Under the pieces are notes generated by a model. The model was not told where the DNA came from and made no database searches. It saw only the letters and a program-made list of their open reading frames with translations. The translations under genes were made by a program, and so were the position numbers. DNA of 64,000 bases, from contig NC_090750.1 of assembly GCF_036898095.1 (NCBI RefSeq), forward strand, positions 92,658,669-92,722,668, given 5' to 3'. Source of the stretch: Palaemon carinicauda (lineage: Eukaryota; Arthropoda; Malacostraca; Decapoda; Palaemonidae). This document shows positions 1-9,851 of this stretch, piece after piece. Each line of letters opens with the position of its first letter. Position 1 is the stretch's first letter.

Positions 1-110
1 TAGTACAACGGTAACATGTTCGCCTCGCATTCTCATGGCAGCAGATCAATCCCCTCCCCTGACAGTAAGTTTAAACTGTTTACTTGGGAGGCCACTGCTG
101 TGGTTGGGAA
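1..110 (+). mobile_element. SINE-like element, tRNA-derived head, cut by window edge
   Basis: The segment starts inside a tRNA-like head. An A-box-like TAGTACAACGG lies at 1-11 and a degenerate B-box-like AGATCAATCC at 43-52, about 42 bp apart, which is the spacing of a Pol III type 2 promoter. The text after it (GACAGTAAGTTTAAACTG, GGGAGGCCACTG, GTGGTTGGGAA) recurs with changes in the next element, so these are two copies of one family. This copy stops after GGTTGGGAA near 110, where the second copy continues, so it is 3'-truncated. The start lies outside the window. The tRNA-like architecture is seen. The SINE assignment is inferred from the two copies and from my recall of similar heads in decapod genomes. 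Confidence 0.6.
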
Positions 111-121
111 GAATAAACAAT

Positions 122-330
122 ATGATTGGACTAGTACAGCAGTAATGTGTTCGCCTCGCATTTGCATGACAGCAGATCGATCCCCGCTTGGGACAGTGAG
201 TTTAAGCTTTTTAGTGGGGAGGCCACTGATGTGGCTGGGAACCACAGTGGGGTGTTGGGCTTACCCAGCTGACGTTCTAGTGAGTATCTATTCTGATGAA
301 ATTGGAACAAACCAAGCTAATTTTAAACGT
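122..330 (+). mobile_element. SINE-like element, second tRNA-derived copy with body
   Basis: This is a second copy of the same family. TAGTACAGCAG at 132-142 fits an A box and AGATCGATCCC at 174-184 fits a weak B box, 42 bp apart. The head is followed by a body (GGGACAGTGAGTTTAAGC, GGGGAGGCCACTGATGTGG, CCACAGTGGGGTGTTGGGC, ACCCAGCTGACGTTC) that runs further than in the first copy. The 3' end is uncertain. Recognisable body text fades at about 310-330 and no clear poly(A) or target-site duplication was found. The only long reading frame across it (16-369 on +) reads straight through both tRNA-like heads and is not a gene. Confidence 0.6.
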
Positions 331-607
331 TATCTAATTACCTTTATTAATTTCCCTGCTGCTACCTAACTAATTATTTAAGCAGTGTTAAATAGATAAA
401 TCACAATAACACTAAAACCTTAGAGTTTAAATGATAAATTTAAGGGTTAAGAGAAGCACAACAGCTCGCTAATTTCATAGTTTACCGAGCAGGAATATTC
501 AACATTGCATTATGTTCGAAAGGTAAATCAAATGGAGAAAATGTAAGGAAGGGATATGCGATAATTGAACTTGTATTTTGCAATCATTAATTAACTGAAT
601 GATACAC

Positions 608-609
<2 letters not shown>
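331..609. other. AT-rich spacer without genes
   Basis: I see no coding frame, RNA gene or repeat family here. It is AT-rich intergenic sequence that leads into the (AT)n tract. Confidence 0.6.
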
Positions 610-925
<316 letters not shown>

Positions 926-1087
926 ATATTTTTTTTTCGTACTATCGTACACATGGAGTCACTCCAACCTTTTGGTTGTGGCTCTTTGAGGCTCATTCAG
1001 TACGTGACTATTCTTTCTCCGTCCACACTTTTCCTCATTAATTATGTTTTTCCATTGAGTTTGACATTATGCGAACACGGTCTATTA
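926..1087. other. Spacer between microsatellite and 125-bp repeat
   Basis: AT-rich unique sequence with a T run directly after the microsatellite. No gene or structured element was recognised. Confidence 0.5.
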
Positions 1088-1715
1088 TTCACTACTCTCG
1101 TAAAAGATCATGTTTGAATACTGGAGTACGTGTATGTGTAAGTATTCATACATAGGAATGTATGTTTATTCTTGCATCATGTTCTTAAATATTCTTGGAT
1201 ATTTTCATATAGAAATCATTCGCTATTCTTGTAAAACTGCATGTTTGAATACTAGAGTATGTGTAAGTATTCATAAATAGAAATGTATGCCTATTCTTAC
1301 ATCACGTTCTTAAATGTTCTGGGATATTTTCATATAGAACTTAAACACTACTCTTGTAAAAGAGTATGTTTGAGTACTGGATTATATGTAAGTACTCATA
1401 CGTAAAAATGTATGTATATTCTTACATCAAGTTCTTAGATATTCTTGGATATTTTCATATAGATGTTAAACGCTATTCTTGTAAAAGAATATTTTTGAGT
1501 ACTGGAGTATGTGTAAGTATCCATACGTAGAAATGTATGCCTATTCTTACATTACGTTCTTAAATATTCTTGGATATTTTCATATAGAACTTAAACGCTA
1601 TTCTTGTAAAAGAGTATTTTTGAGTACTGGAGTATGTGTAAGTACTCATACATAAAAATGTATGTGTATTCTTTCGGCACGTTTTTAATATTCCTGGATA
1701 TTCTCATATAGAACT
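1088..1715. repeat. Tandem repeat, about 125-bp unit, five copies
   Basis: The phrase GGATATTTTCATATAGA (GGATATTCTCATATAGA in the last copy) recurs with its first base at 1197, 1322, 1447, 1572 and 1695, a spacing of 125, 125, 125 and 123 bp. Each unit also carries TTCTTGTAAAA, TTTGAGTACTGGAGTATGTG (or a variant) and AATGTATG. The first unit has about 6 extra bases (TGTATG). Some units contain an inverted repeat, GAGTAC/GTACTC, for example at 1372-1377 and 1392-1397. Copies differ at several positions, so this is a moderately old local array unrelated to the 106-bp satellite. No coding potential was seen. Confidence 0.9.
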
Positions 1716-1901
1716 ATCACTGCCTTTTCGTAGGGGTCGCTCTCAACTTTACGTATTGTATATTATGATAACTATTATTACAGTTAAAATTATTATCATC
1801 ATAATCAATGTCATAAGTGTAATAAGAAAGTAAGCTAGCTTTGTACGTATAAAAGAATAATACGCTGTGATAATTAATGATACCAACAAGATTATTACCA
1901 T
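1716..1901. other. AT-rich spacer without genes
   Basis: Low-complexity AT-rich sequence with ATTATTAC and ATCATAATC runs. Minus-strand frames near 1717-1986 show no domain or codon pattern that would suggest a gene. Confidence 0.5.
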
Positions 1902-1978
1902 CATACATACATACATATACCAAAGGCACTTCCCCCAATTTTGGGGGGTAGCCGACATCAACAAATGAAACAAAACAG
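1902..1978. repeat. Dispersed-repeat-like segment with CATA run and palindrome
   Basis: A short (CATA)n run at 1902-1920 is followed by CCAAAGGCACTTC and then a perfect inverted repeat, CCCCCAA (1932-1938), TT, TTGGGGG (1941-1947). After that come GTAGCCGACATCAAC and AAATGAAACAAAACAG. The GC content and palindrome differ sharply from the AT-rich flanks. I associate this phrase with a dispersed repeat in decapod crustaceans, but that is recall. Only one copy is in the window, so the repeat status cannot be shown here. Confidence 0.45.
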
Positions 1979-2188
1979 GATAGCAAGCTAGCTCAATACG
2001 TATAAAATAAAAAAAAAATAAGTAAACAAATAATTAAGAATAATTTATAACAAAAGAGTTACAATAACGATATGAAGCAGCGTTTGTGAAATGACTCATG
2101 ACATTAACATTACAGGTTAATTTTCCAATTTATTCCAGAATAAGATAGTCTGCACATCTAAAATTTAACATGTTTTATACTGAATAGT
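1979..2188. other. AT-rich spacer without genes
   Basis: A-rich sequence (AAATAAAAAAAAAATAAG near 2004-2021) with no recognisable gene or repeat family. Confidence 0.5.
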
Positions 2189-2672
<484 letters not shown>

Positions 2673-2955
2673 CTGAAAACGATAATGGCGAGAACCATGA
2701 AAGTTCTTCATATACAAACATTAAAGTGAGCACAAAAGTTAAATCATAAAGAAAGTATAACCAGCACTTGTAGGTTTGTTTATGATCATATACATAAAGC
2801 ACATCATCAGAGAGTCGTTACCAGCAACGCAAGCCCACCATTCAACAGCTTCTTTGAGAGCTAAGCCTTTGAGCGTCAGATATCAAAAGAGGGACATTAT
2901 CACGAGCATGAAAGGATAACGTAAAGTACAATGCTCTAAAGCAGATAAGTTAATT
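2673..2955. other. Unique spacer bordering the satellite
   Basis: This is the last non-repetitive sequence before the array. It has no long frame, tRNA-like element or obvious target-site duplication. It ends in GATAAGTTAATTG immediately before the first GGTGAAATGAAC of the satellite. Confidence 0.6.
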
Positions 2956-3212
2956 GGGTGAAATGAACAATTAGTTTCGTATAGATAGTAGTTTTGTGGT
3001 TACTGATGCGGTGACGTCCTTTGACTGGTGAATGCCAGGCTGGGGTTCGAGTCCTGTTCAAATGGTGAAATGAACAATTAGTTTCATATAGATAGAAGTT
3101 TTGTGGTGGCCGATGAGGTGACGTCCTTGACTGGTGAACGCCAGGCTGGGGTTCGAGTCCTGTTCAAATAGTGAAATGAACAATTAGTTTCATATAGATA
3201 GTAGTTTTGTGG

Positions 3213-3224
3213 TGGCCGATGCGG
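3213..3224 (+). promoter_or_regulatory. A-box-like Pol III element in a typical unit
   Basis: TGGCCGATGCGG resembles the A box of tRNA genes (TRGYNNARNNGG). The first eight bases with the preceding G (GTGGCCGA) equal the start of many tRNA-Leu/Ser D-arm regions. About half of the units have TGGCTGAT instead. Function depends on TFIIIC recognising this slightly altered spacing, which is not shown. Confidence 0.6.
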
Positions 3225-3236
3225 TGACGTCCTTGA

Positions 3237-3250
3237 CTGGTGAACGCCAG
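3237..3250 (+). other. Small conserved hairpin between A and B boxes
   Basis: CTGG (3237-3240), TGAACG loop, CCAG (3247-3250). In the frequent variants the right arm is CCGG, CTAG or CTGG. With G-U pairing in RNA these still close the stem. The hairpin sits where the anticodon arm of a tRNA would be, but the loop has six bases rather than seven. Confidence 0.5.
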
Positions 3251-3255
3251 GCTGG

Positions 3256-3266
3256 GGTTCGAGTCC
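3256..3266 (+). promoter_or_regulatory. B box (TFIIIC site) in a typical unit
   Basis: GGTTCGAGTCC matches the B-box consensus GGTTCGANTCC at every position and begins 43 bp after the A-box start, the normal tRNA-gene spacing. The same 11-mer is present in most of the roughly 575 units. Common failures are GGTTTGAGTCC, GGTTCAAGTCC, GAGTTCGAGTCC and the one-base insertion TTCGAAGTCC. Confidence 0.8.
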
Positions 3267-3288
3267 TGTTCAAATGGTGAAATGAACA
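3267..3288. other. Inverted repeat TGTTCA/TGAACA across unit boundary
   Basis: TGTTCA (3267-3272) and TGAACA (3283-3288) are perfect reverse complements separated by ten bases. The pair directly follows the B box and recurs in nearly every unit. Variants such as TGTTCG, seen in many units around 3.8-16 kb and 33 kb, break the innermost pair. Confidence 0.6.
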
Positions 3289-3310
3289 ATTAGTTTCGTA
3301 TAGATAGTAG

Positions 3311-3314
3311 TTTT
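3311..3314 (+). terminator. TTTT run, possible Pol III terminator
   Basis: A run of four T lies 45 bp after the B box and just before the A box of the following unit. In animals four T can stop Pol III, though weakly. Each monomer could therefore release an RNA of about one unit length. Some units carry five or six T at this place (for example 16193, 23074-23079, 58922), which would stop more strongly. Transcription itself is not shown. Confidence 0.4.
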
Positions 3315-3390
3315 GTGGTGGCCGATGCGGTGACGTCCTTGACTGGTGAACGCCAGGCTGGGGTTTGAGTCCTGTTCAAATGGTGAAATG

Positions 3391-6360
3391 AACAATTAGA
3401 TTCGTATAGATAGAAGTTTTATGGTGGCCGATGCGGTGACGTCCTTGACTGGTGAATGCCAGGCTGGGGTTCGAGTCCTGTTCAAATGGTGAAATGAACA
3501 ATTAGTTTCGTATAGATAGTAGTTTTGTGGTGGCCGATGCGGTGACGTCCTTGACTGGTGACCGACAGGCTGGGGCTCGAGTCCTGATCAAATGGTGAAA
3601 TGAACAATTAGTTTCGTATAGAGAGTAGTTTTGTGGTTGCCGATGCGATGACGTCATTGACTGGTGAACCCCAGGCTGGGGCTCGAGTCCTGTTCAAATG
3701 GTGAAATGAACAATTAGTTTTGTATAGAGAGTAGTCTTGTGGTTGCCGATGCGGTGACGTCCTTGACTGGTGAACGCCAGGCTGGGGTTCGAGTCTTGTT
3801 CGAATGGTGAAATGAACAATTGGTGGCCGATGCGGTGACGTCCTTGACTGGTGAACGCCAGGCTAGAGTTCGAGTCCTGTTCGAATGGTGAAATGAACAA
3901 TTAGTTTTGTATATATAGTAGTTATGTGGTGGCCGATGAAGTAACGTCCTTGACTGGTGAACGCCAGGCTAGGGTTCGAGTCCTGTTCAAATGGTGAAAT
4001 GAACAATTAGTTTCGTATAGATAGTAGTTTTGTGGTGGCCGATGCGGTGACGTCCTTGACTGGTGAACGCCGGGCTGGGGTTCGAGTCCTGTTCAAATGG
4101 TAAAATGAACAATTAGTTTTGTATAGATAGTAGTTTTGTGGTGGCCGATGCAGTGACGTCCTTGACTGGTGAACGCCGGGCTGGGGTTCGAGTCCTGTTC
4201 AAATGGTGAAATGAACAATTAGTTTCGTATAGATAGTAGTTCTGTGGTGGCCGATGCGGTGACGTCCTTGACTGGTGAACGCCGGGCTGGAGTTCGAGTC
4301 CTGTTCAAATGGTGAAATGAACAATTAGTTCCGTATAGATAGTAGTTTTGTGGTGGCCGATGCGGTGACGTCCTTGACTGGTGAACGCCAGGCTGGGGTT
4401 CGAGTCCTGTTCAAATAGTGAAATGAACAATTAGTTTCGTATAGATTGTAGTTTTGTGGTGGCTGATGCGGTGACGTCCTTGACTGGTGAAAGCTAGGCT
4501 GGGGTTCGAGTCCTGTTCAAATGGTGTAATGAACAATTAGTTTCGTATAGATAGTATTTTTGTGGTGGCTGATGCGGTGACGTCCTTGACTGGTGAACGC
4601 CGGGCTGGGGTGCGAGTCCTGTTCAAATGGTGAAATGAACAATTAGTTTCGTATAGATAGTAGTTTAGTGGTGGCCGATGCGGTGACGTCCTTGACTGGT
4701 GAAAGCCAGGCTGGGGTTCGAGTCCTGTTCAAATGGTGAAATGAACAATTAGTTTCGTATAGTTGTTTTTTGGTGACTCATGCGGTGACGTCCTTGACTG
4801 GTGAACGCCTGGCTGGGGTTCGAGTCCTATTCAAATGGTGAAATGAACAACTAGTTTCGTATAGATAGTAGTTTTGTTGTGGCTGATGCGGTGACGTCCT
4901 TGACTGATGAACGCCAGGCTGGGGTTCGAGTCCTGTTCAAATGGTGTAATGAACAATAAGTTTCGTATAGATAGTAGTTTTGTGGTGGCTGATGCGGTGA
5001 CGTCCTTGACTGGTGAACGCCAGGCTGGGGTTCGAGTCCTGTTCAAATGGTGAAATGAACAATTAGTTTCGTATAGATAGTAGTTTTGTGGTGGCTGATG
5101 CGGTGACGTCCTTGACTGGTGAACGCCGGGCTGGGGTTCGAGTCCAGTTCAAATGGTAAAATGAACAATTAGTTTCGTATAGATAGTAGTTTTGTGGTGG
5201 CTGATGCGGTGACGTCCTTGACTGGTGAACGCCAGGCTGGGGTTCGAGTCCTGTTCAAATGGTGAAATGAACAATTAGTTTCGTATAGATAGTAGTTTTG
5301 TGGTGGCTGATGAGGTGACGTCCTTGACTGGTGAACGCCGGGCTGGGGTTCGAGTCCTGTTCAAATGGTGAAATGAGCAATTAGTTTCGTATAGATAGTA
5401 GTTTTGTGGTGGCCGAAGCGGTGACGTCCTTGACTGGTGAACGCCTGGCTGGGGTTCGAGTCCTGTTCAAATGGTGAAATGAACAATTAGTTTCGTATAG
5501 ATAGTAGTTTTGTGGTGGCCGATGCGGTGACATCCTTGACTGGTGAACGCCAGGCTGGGGTTTGAGTCCTGTTCAAATGGTGAAATGAACAATGAGTTTC
5601 GTATAGATAGTAGTTTTGTGGTGGCCGATGCGGTGACGTCCTTGACTAGTGAAAGTCAGGCTCGGGGTCGAGTCCTGTTCAAAAGGTGAAATGAACAATT
5701 AGTTTCGTATAGATAGTAGTTTTGTGGTGGCCGATGCGGTGACGTCCTTGACTGGTGAACGACAGGCTGGGGCTCGAGTCCTGATCAAATGGTGACATGA
5801 ACAATTACTTTCGCATAGATAGTAGTTTTGTGGTGGCCGATGCGGTGACGTCCTTGACTGGTGAATGCCAGGCTGGGGCTCGAGTCCTGTTCAAATGGTG
5901 AAATGAACAATTTGTTATGTATAGATAGTAGTCTTGTGGTGGCCGATGCAGTGACGTCCTTGACTGGTGAACGCCAGGCTGGGGTTCGAGTCCTGTTCGA
6001 ATGGTGAAATGAACAATTGGTGGCCGATGCGGTGACGTCCTTGACAGGTGAACGCCAGGCTAGAGTTCGAGTCCTGTTCGAATGGTGAAATGAACAATTA
6101 GTTTTGTATAGAGAGTAGTTTTGTGGTGGCCGATGCGGTGACGTCCTTGACTGGTGAACGCCAGGCTGGGGTTCGAGTCCTGTTCGAATGGTGAAATTAA
6201 CAATTAGTTTTGTATAGATAGTAGTTTTGTGGTGGCCGATGAAGTAACGTCCTTGACTGGTGAACGCCAGGCTGGGGTTCGAGTCCTGTTCAAATGATGA
6301 AATGAACAATTAGTTTCGTATAGATAGTAGGTTTGTGGTGGCCGATGCCGTGACGTCCTT
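3391..6360 (+). repeat. Higher-order block, first copy of the 6.5-kb duplication
   Basis: This block shares rare variants in the same order with 9852-12780. Examples are AATTAGATTCG followed by AGAAGTTTTATGG (3400 and 9861), GTGACCGACAGGC, the 81-bp short unit (about 3817 and 10277), GTTATGTGG with GATGAAGTAACG, GGTAAAATGAACAATTAG, TAGTTCCG, the contracted TATAGTTGTTTTTTGG unit, and GAAAGTCAGGCTCGGGG (5651 and 12068). The offset starts at 6461 bp, becomes about 6737 bp after inserted units, and falls to about 6417 bp after three units are missing from the second copy near 11990. Confidence 0.8.
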
Positions 6361-9300
6361 GACTGGTGAATGCCAGGCTGGGGTTCGAGTCCTGTTCGAA
6401 TGGTGAAATGAACAATTAGTTTCGAATAGATTGTAGTTTTGTTGTGGGTGATGCGGTGACGTCCTTGACTGGTGAAAGCTAAGCTGGGGTTTGAGTCCTG
6501 TTCAAATGGTGAAATGAACAATTAGTTTCGTATAGATAGTAGTTTTGTGGTGGCTGATGCGGTGATGTCCTTGACTGGTGAACGCCGGGCTGGGGTTCGA
6601 GTCCTGTTGAAATAGTGAAATGAACAATCAGTTTCGTATAGATATTAGTTTTGTGGTGGCTGATGCGCTGACGGCCTTGACTGGTGAATGCCGGGCTGGG
6701 GTGCAAGTCCTGTTCAAATGGTTAAATGAACAATTAATTTCGTATAGATAGTAGTTTTGTGGTGGCCGATGCGGTGACGTCCTTGAATGGTAAAAGCCAG
6801 GCTGGGGTTCGAGTCCTGTTCAAATGGTGAAATGAACAATTAGTTTCGTATAGATAGCAGTTTTGTGCTAGCCGATGCTGTGACGTCCTTGAATGGTAAA
6901 AGCCAGGCTGGGGTTCAAGTCCTGTTCAAATGGTGAAATGAACAATTAGTTTCGTATAGATAGTAGTTTTGTCGTGGCCGATGCGGTGACGTCCTTGACT
7001 GGTGAACGCCAGGCTGGGGTTCGAGTCCTGTTCAAATGGTGAAATGAACAATTAGTTTCGTATAGATTGTAGTTTTGTGGTGGCTGATGCGGTGACGTCC
7101 TTGGCTGGTGAACGCCAGGCTGGGGTTCAAGTCCTGTTCAAATGGTGAAATGAACAATAAGTTTCGTATAGATAGTAGTTTTGTGGTGGCTGATGCGGTG
7201 ACGTCCTTGACTGGTGAACGCCTGGCTGGGGTTCGAGTCCTATTAAAATGGTGAAATGAACAATACGTTTCGTATAGATAGTAGTTTTGTGGTGGCTGAT
7301 GCGGTGACGTCCTTGACTGGTGAACGCTGGGCTGGGGTTTGAGTCCTGTTCAAATGGTGAAATGAACAATTAGTTTCGAATAGATAGTAGTTTTGTGGTG
7401 GCCGAAGCGGTGACGTCCTTGACTGGTGAACGCCGGGCTGGAGTTGGAGTCCTCTTCAAATGGTGAAATGAACAATTAGTTTCGTATAGATAGTAGTTTT
7501 GTGGTGGCCGAAGCGGTGACGTCCTTGACTGGTGAACGCCGGGCGTTTTGTGGTGACTGATGCGGTGATGTCCTTGACTGGTGAACGCCAGGCTGGGGTT
7601 CGAGTCCTGTTCAAATGGTGAAATGAACAGTTAGTTTGGTATAGATAGTAGTTTTGTGGTGGCTCATGCGGTGACGTCCTTGACTAGTGAACGCCAGGCT
7701 GGGGTTCAAGTCCTGTTCAAATTGTGAAATGAACAATTAGTTTCGTATAGATTGTAGTTTTGTGGTGACTGATGCGGTGACGTCCTTAACTGGTGAACGC
7801 CAGGCTGGGGTTCGAATCCTGTTCAAATGGTGAAATGAACAATTAGTTTCGTATATATAGTAGTTTTGTGGTGGCTGATGTGGTGCCGTCCTTGACTGGT
7901 CAACGCCGGGCTGGGGTTAGAGTCCTGTTCAAATGGTGAAATGAACAATCAGTTTCGTATAGATAGTAGTTTTATGGTGGCTGATGCGGTGACGTCCTTG
8001 ACTATTGAACGACAGGCTGGGGTTCGAGTCCTGTTCGAATGGTGAAATGAACAATCAATTTCGTATAAATAGTAGTTTTGTGGTGGCCGATGCAGTTACG
8101 TCCTTGACTGGTGGACGCTGGGCTGGGGTTTGAGTCCTGTTCAAATGGTGAAATGAACAATTAGTTTCGTATAGATAGTAGTTTTGTGGTGGCTGATGCG
8201 GTGACGTCCATGATAGGTGAACGCCGGGCTGGGGTTTAAGTCCTGTTCAAATGGTGAAATAAACAATTAGTTTCGTATAGATAGTAGTTTTGTGGTGGCC
8301 GATGCGGTGACGTCCTTGACTGGTGAAAGCTAGGCTGGGGTTCGAGTCCTGTTCAGATGGTGAAATGAACAATTAGTTTCGTATAGATAGTAGTTTTGTG
8401 GTGGCTCATGCGGTGACGTCCTTAACTGGTGAACGCCAGGCTGGGGTTCGAGTCCTGTTCAAATGGTGAAATGAACATTTAGTTTCGTATAGATAGTAGA
8501 TTTGTTGTGGCTGATGCGTTGACGTCCTTGACTGGTGAACGCCAGGCTGGTGTTCGAGTCCTGTTCAAATGGTGAAATGAAAAATTAGTTTCGTATAGAT
8601 AGTAGTTTTGTGGTGGCTGATGCGGTGACGTCCTTGACTGGGGAACGCCAGGCTTGGGTTCGAGTCCTGTTCAAATGATGAAATGAACAATTAGTTTTGT
8701 ATAGATATTAGTTTTGTGGTGGTTGATGCGGTGACGTAATTGACTGGTGAACGCCAGGCTGGGGTTCGAGTCCTGTTCAAATGGTGAAATGAACAATTAG
8801 TTTCGTATAGATAGTAGTTTTGTGGTGGCTGATGCGGTGACGTCCTTGACTGGTGAACGCCAGGCTGGGGTTCGAGTCCTGTTCAAATGGTGAAATGAAC
8901 AATAAGTTTCGTATAGATAGTAGTTTTGTGGTGGTTCATGCGGTGACGTCCTTGACTGGTGAACGCCAGGCTGGGGTTCGAGTACTGTTCAAATGGTGAA
9001 ATGAACAATAAGTTTCGTATAGATAGTAGTTTTGTGGTGGCTCATGCGGTGACGTACTTGACTGGTGAACTCCAGGCTGGCGTTCGAGTCCTGTTCAAAT
9101 GGTGAAATGAACAATGAGTTTCGTATAGATAGTAGTTTTGTGGTGGCCGATGCGGTGACGTCCTTGACTAGTGAAAGTCAGGCTCGGGGTCGAGTCCTGT
9201 TCAAAAGGTGAAATGAACAATTAGTTTCGTATAGATAGTAGTTTTGTGGTGGCTGTTGCGGTGACGTCCTTGACTGGTGAACGCTGGGCTGGGGTTCGAG

Positions 9301-9851
9301 TCCTGTTCAAATGGTGAAATGAACAATTAGTTTCGTATAGATAGTAGTTTTGTGGTGGCCGATGCGGTGACGTCCTTGACTAGTGAAAGTCAGGCTCGGG
9401 GTCGAGTCCTGTTCAAAAGGTGAAATGAACAATTAGTTTCGTATAGATAGTAGTTTTGTGGTGGCTGATGCGGTGACGTCCTTGACTGGTGAACGCTGGG
9501 CTGGGGTTCGAGTCCTGTTCAAATGGTGAAATGAACAATTAGTTTCGTATAGATAGTAGTTTTGTGGTGGCTGATGCAGTGACGTCCTTGACTGGTGAAC
9601 GACAGGGTGGGGTTCAAGTCCTGTTCAAATGGTTAAATGAACAATTAGTTTCGTATAGATAGTAGTTTTGTGGTGGCTGATGCGGTGACGTCCTTGACTG
9701 GTGAACGCTGGGCTGGGGTTCGAGTCCTGTTCAAATGGTGAAATGAACAATTAGTTTCGTATAGATAGTAGTTTTGTGGTGGCTGATGAGGTGACGTCCT
9801 TGACTGGTGAACGCCAGGCTGGGGTTCGAGTCCTGTTTAAATGGTGAAATG

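Larger units (their letters stand above)
3170..3275 (+). repeat. Representative 106-bp satellite monomer
   Basis: This unit is close to consensus and is used here to place the parts. TTTT lies at 3205-3208, an A-box-like element at 3213-3224, an AatII-type GACGTC at 3226-3231, a small hairpin at 3237-3250, a perfect B box at 3256-3266, and the left arm of a second inverted repeat at 3267-3272, whose right arm is in the next unit. TTTG (3206-3209) and CAAA (3271-3274) could pair around the tRNA-like core like the remnant of an acceptor stem. The T-stem is largely lost, since only about two GC pairs and a wobble remain. The unit is therefore tRNA-derived but not a working tRNA. Confidence 0.8.

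Noticed and set aside
16..369. Plus-strand 117-codon frame as a gene
   Set aside because: It runs through two tRNA-like SINE heads and has no recognisable domain.
3291..3310. CENP-B box in the TTTCGTATAGATAGTAG part of the unit
   Set aside because: It shares TTCG only. The required A and CGGG positions of the NTTCGNNNNANNCGGGN motif are absent.
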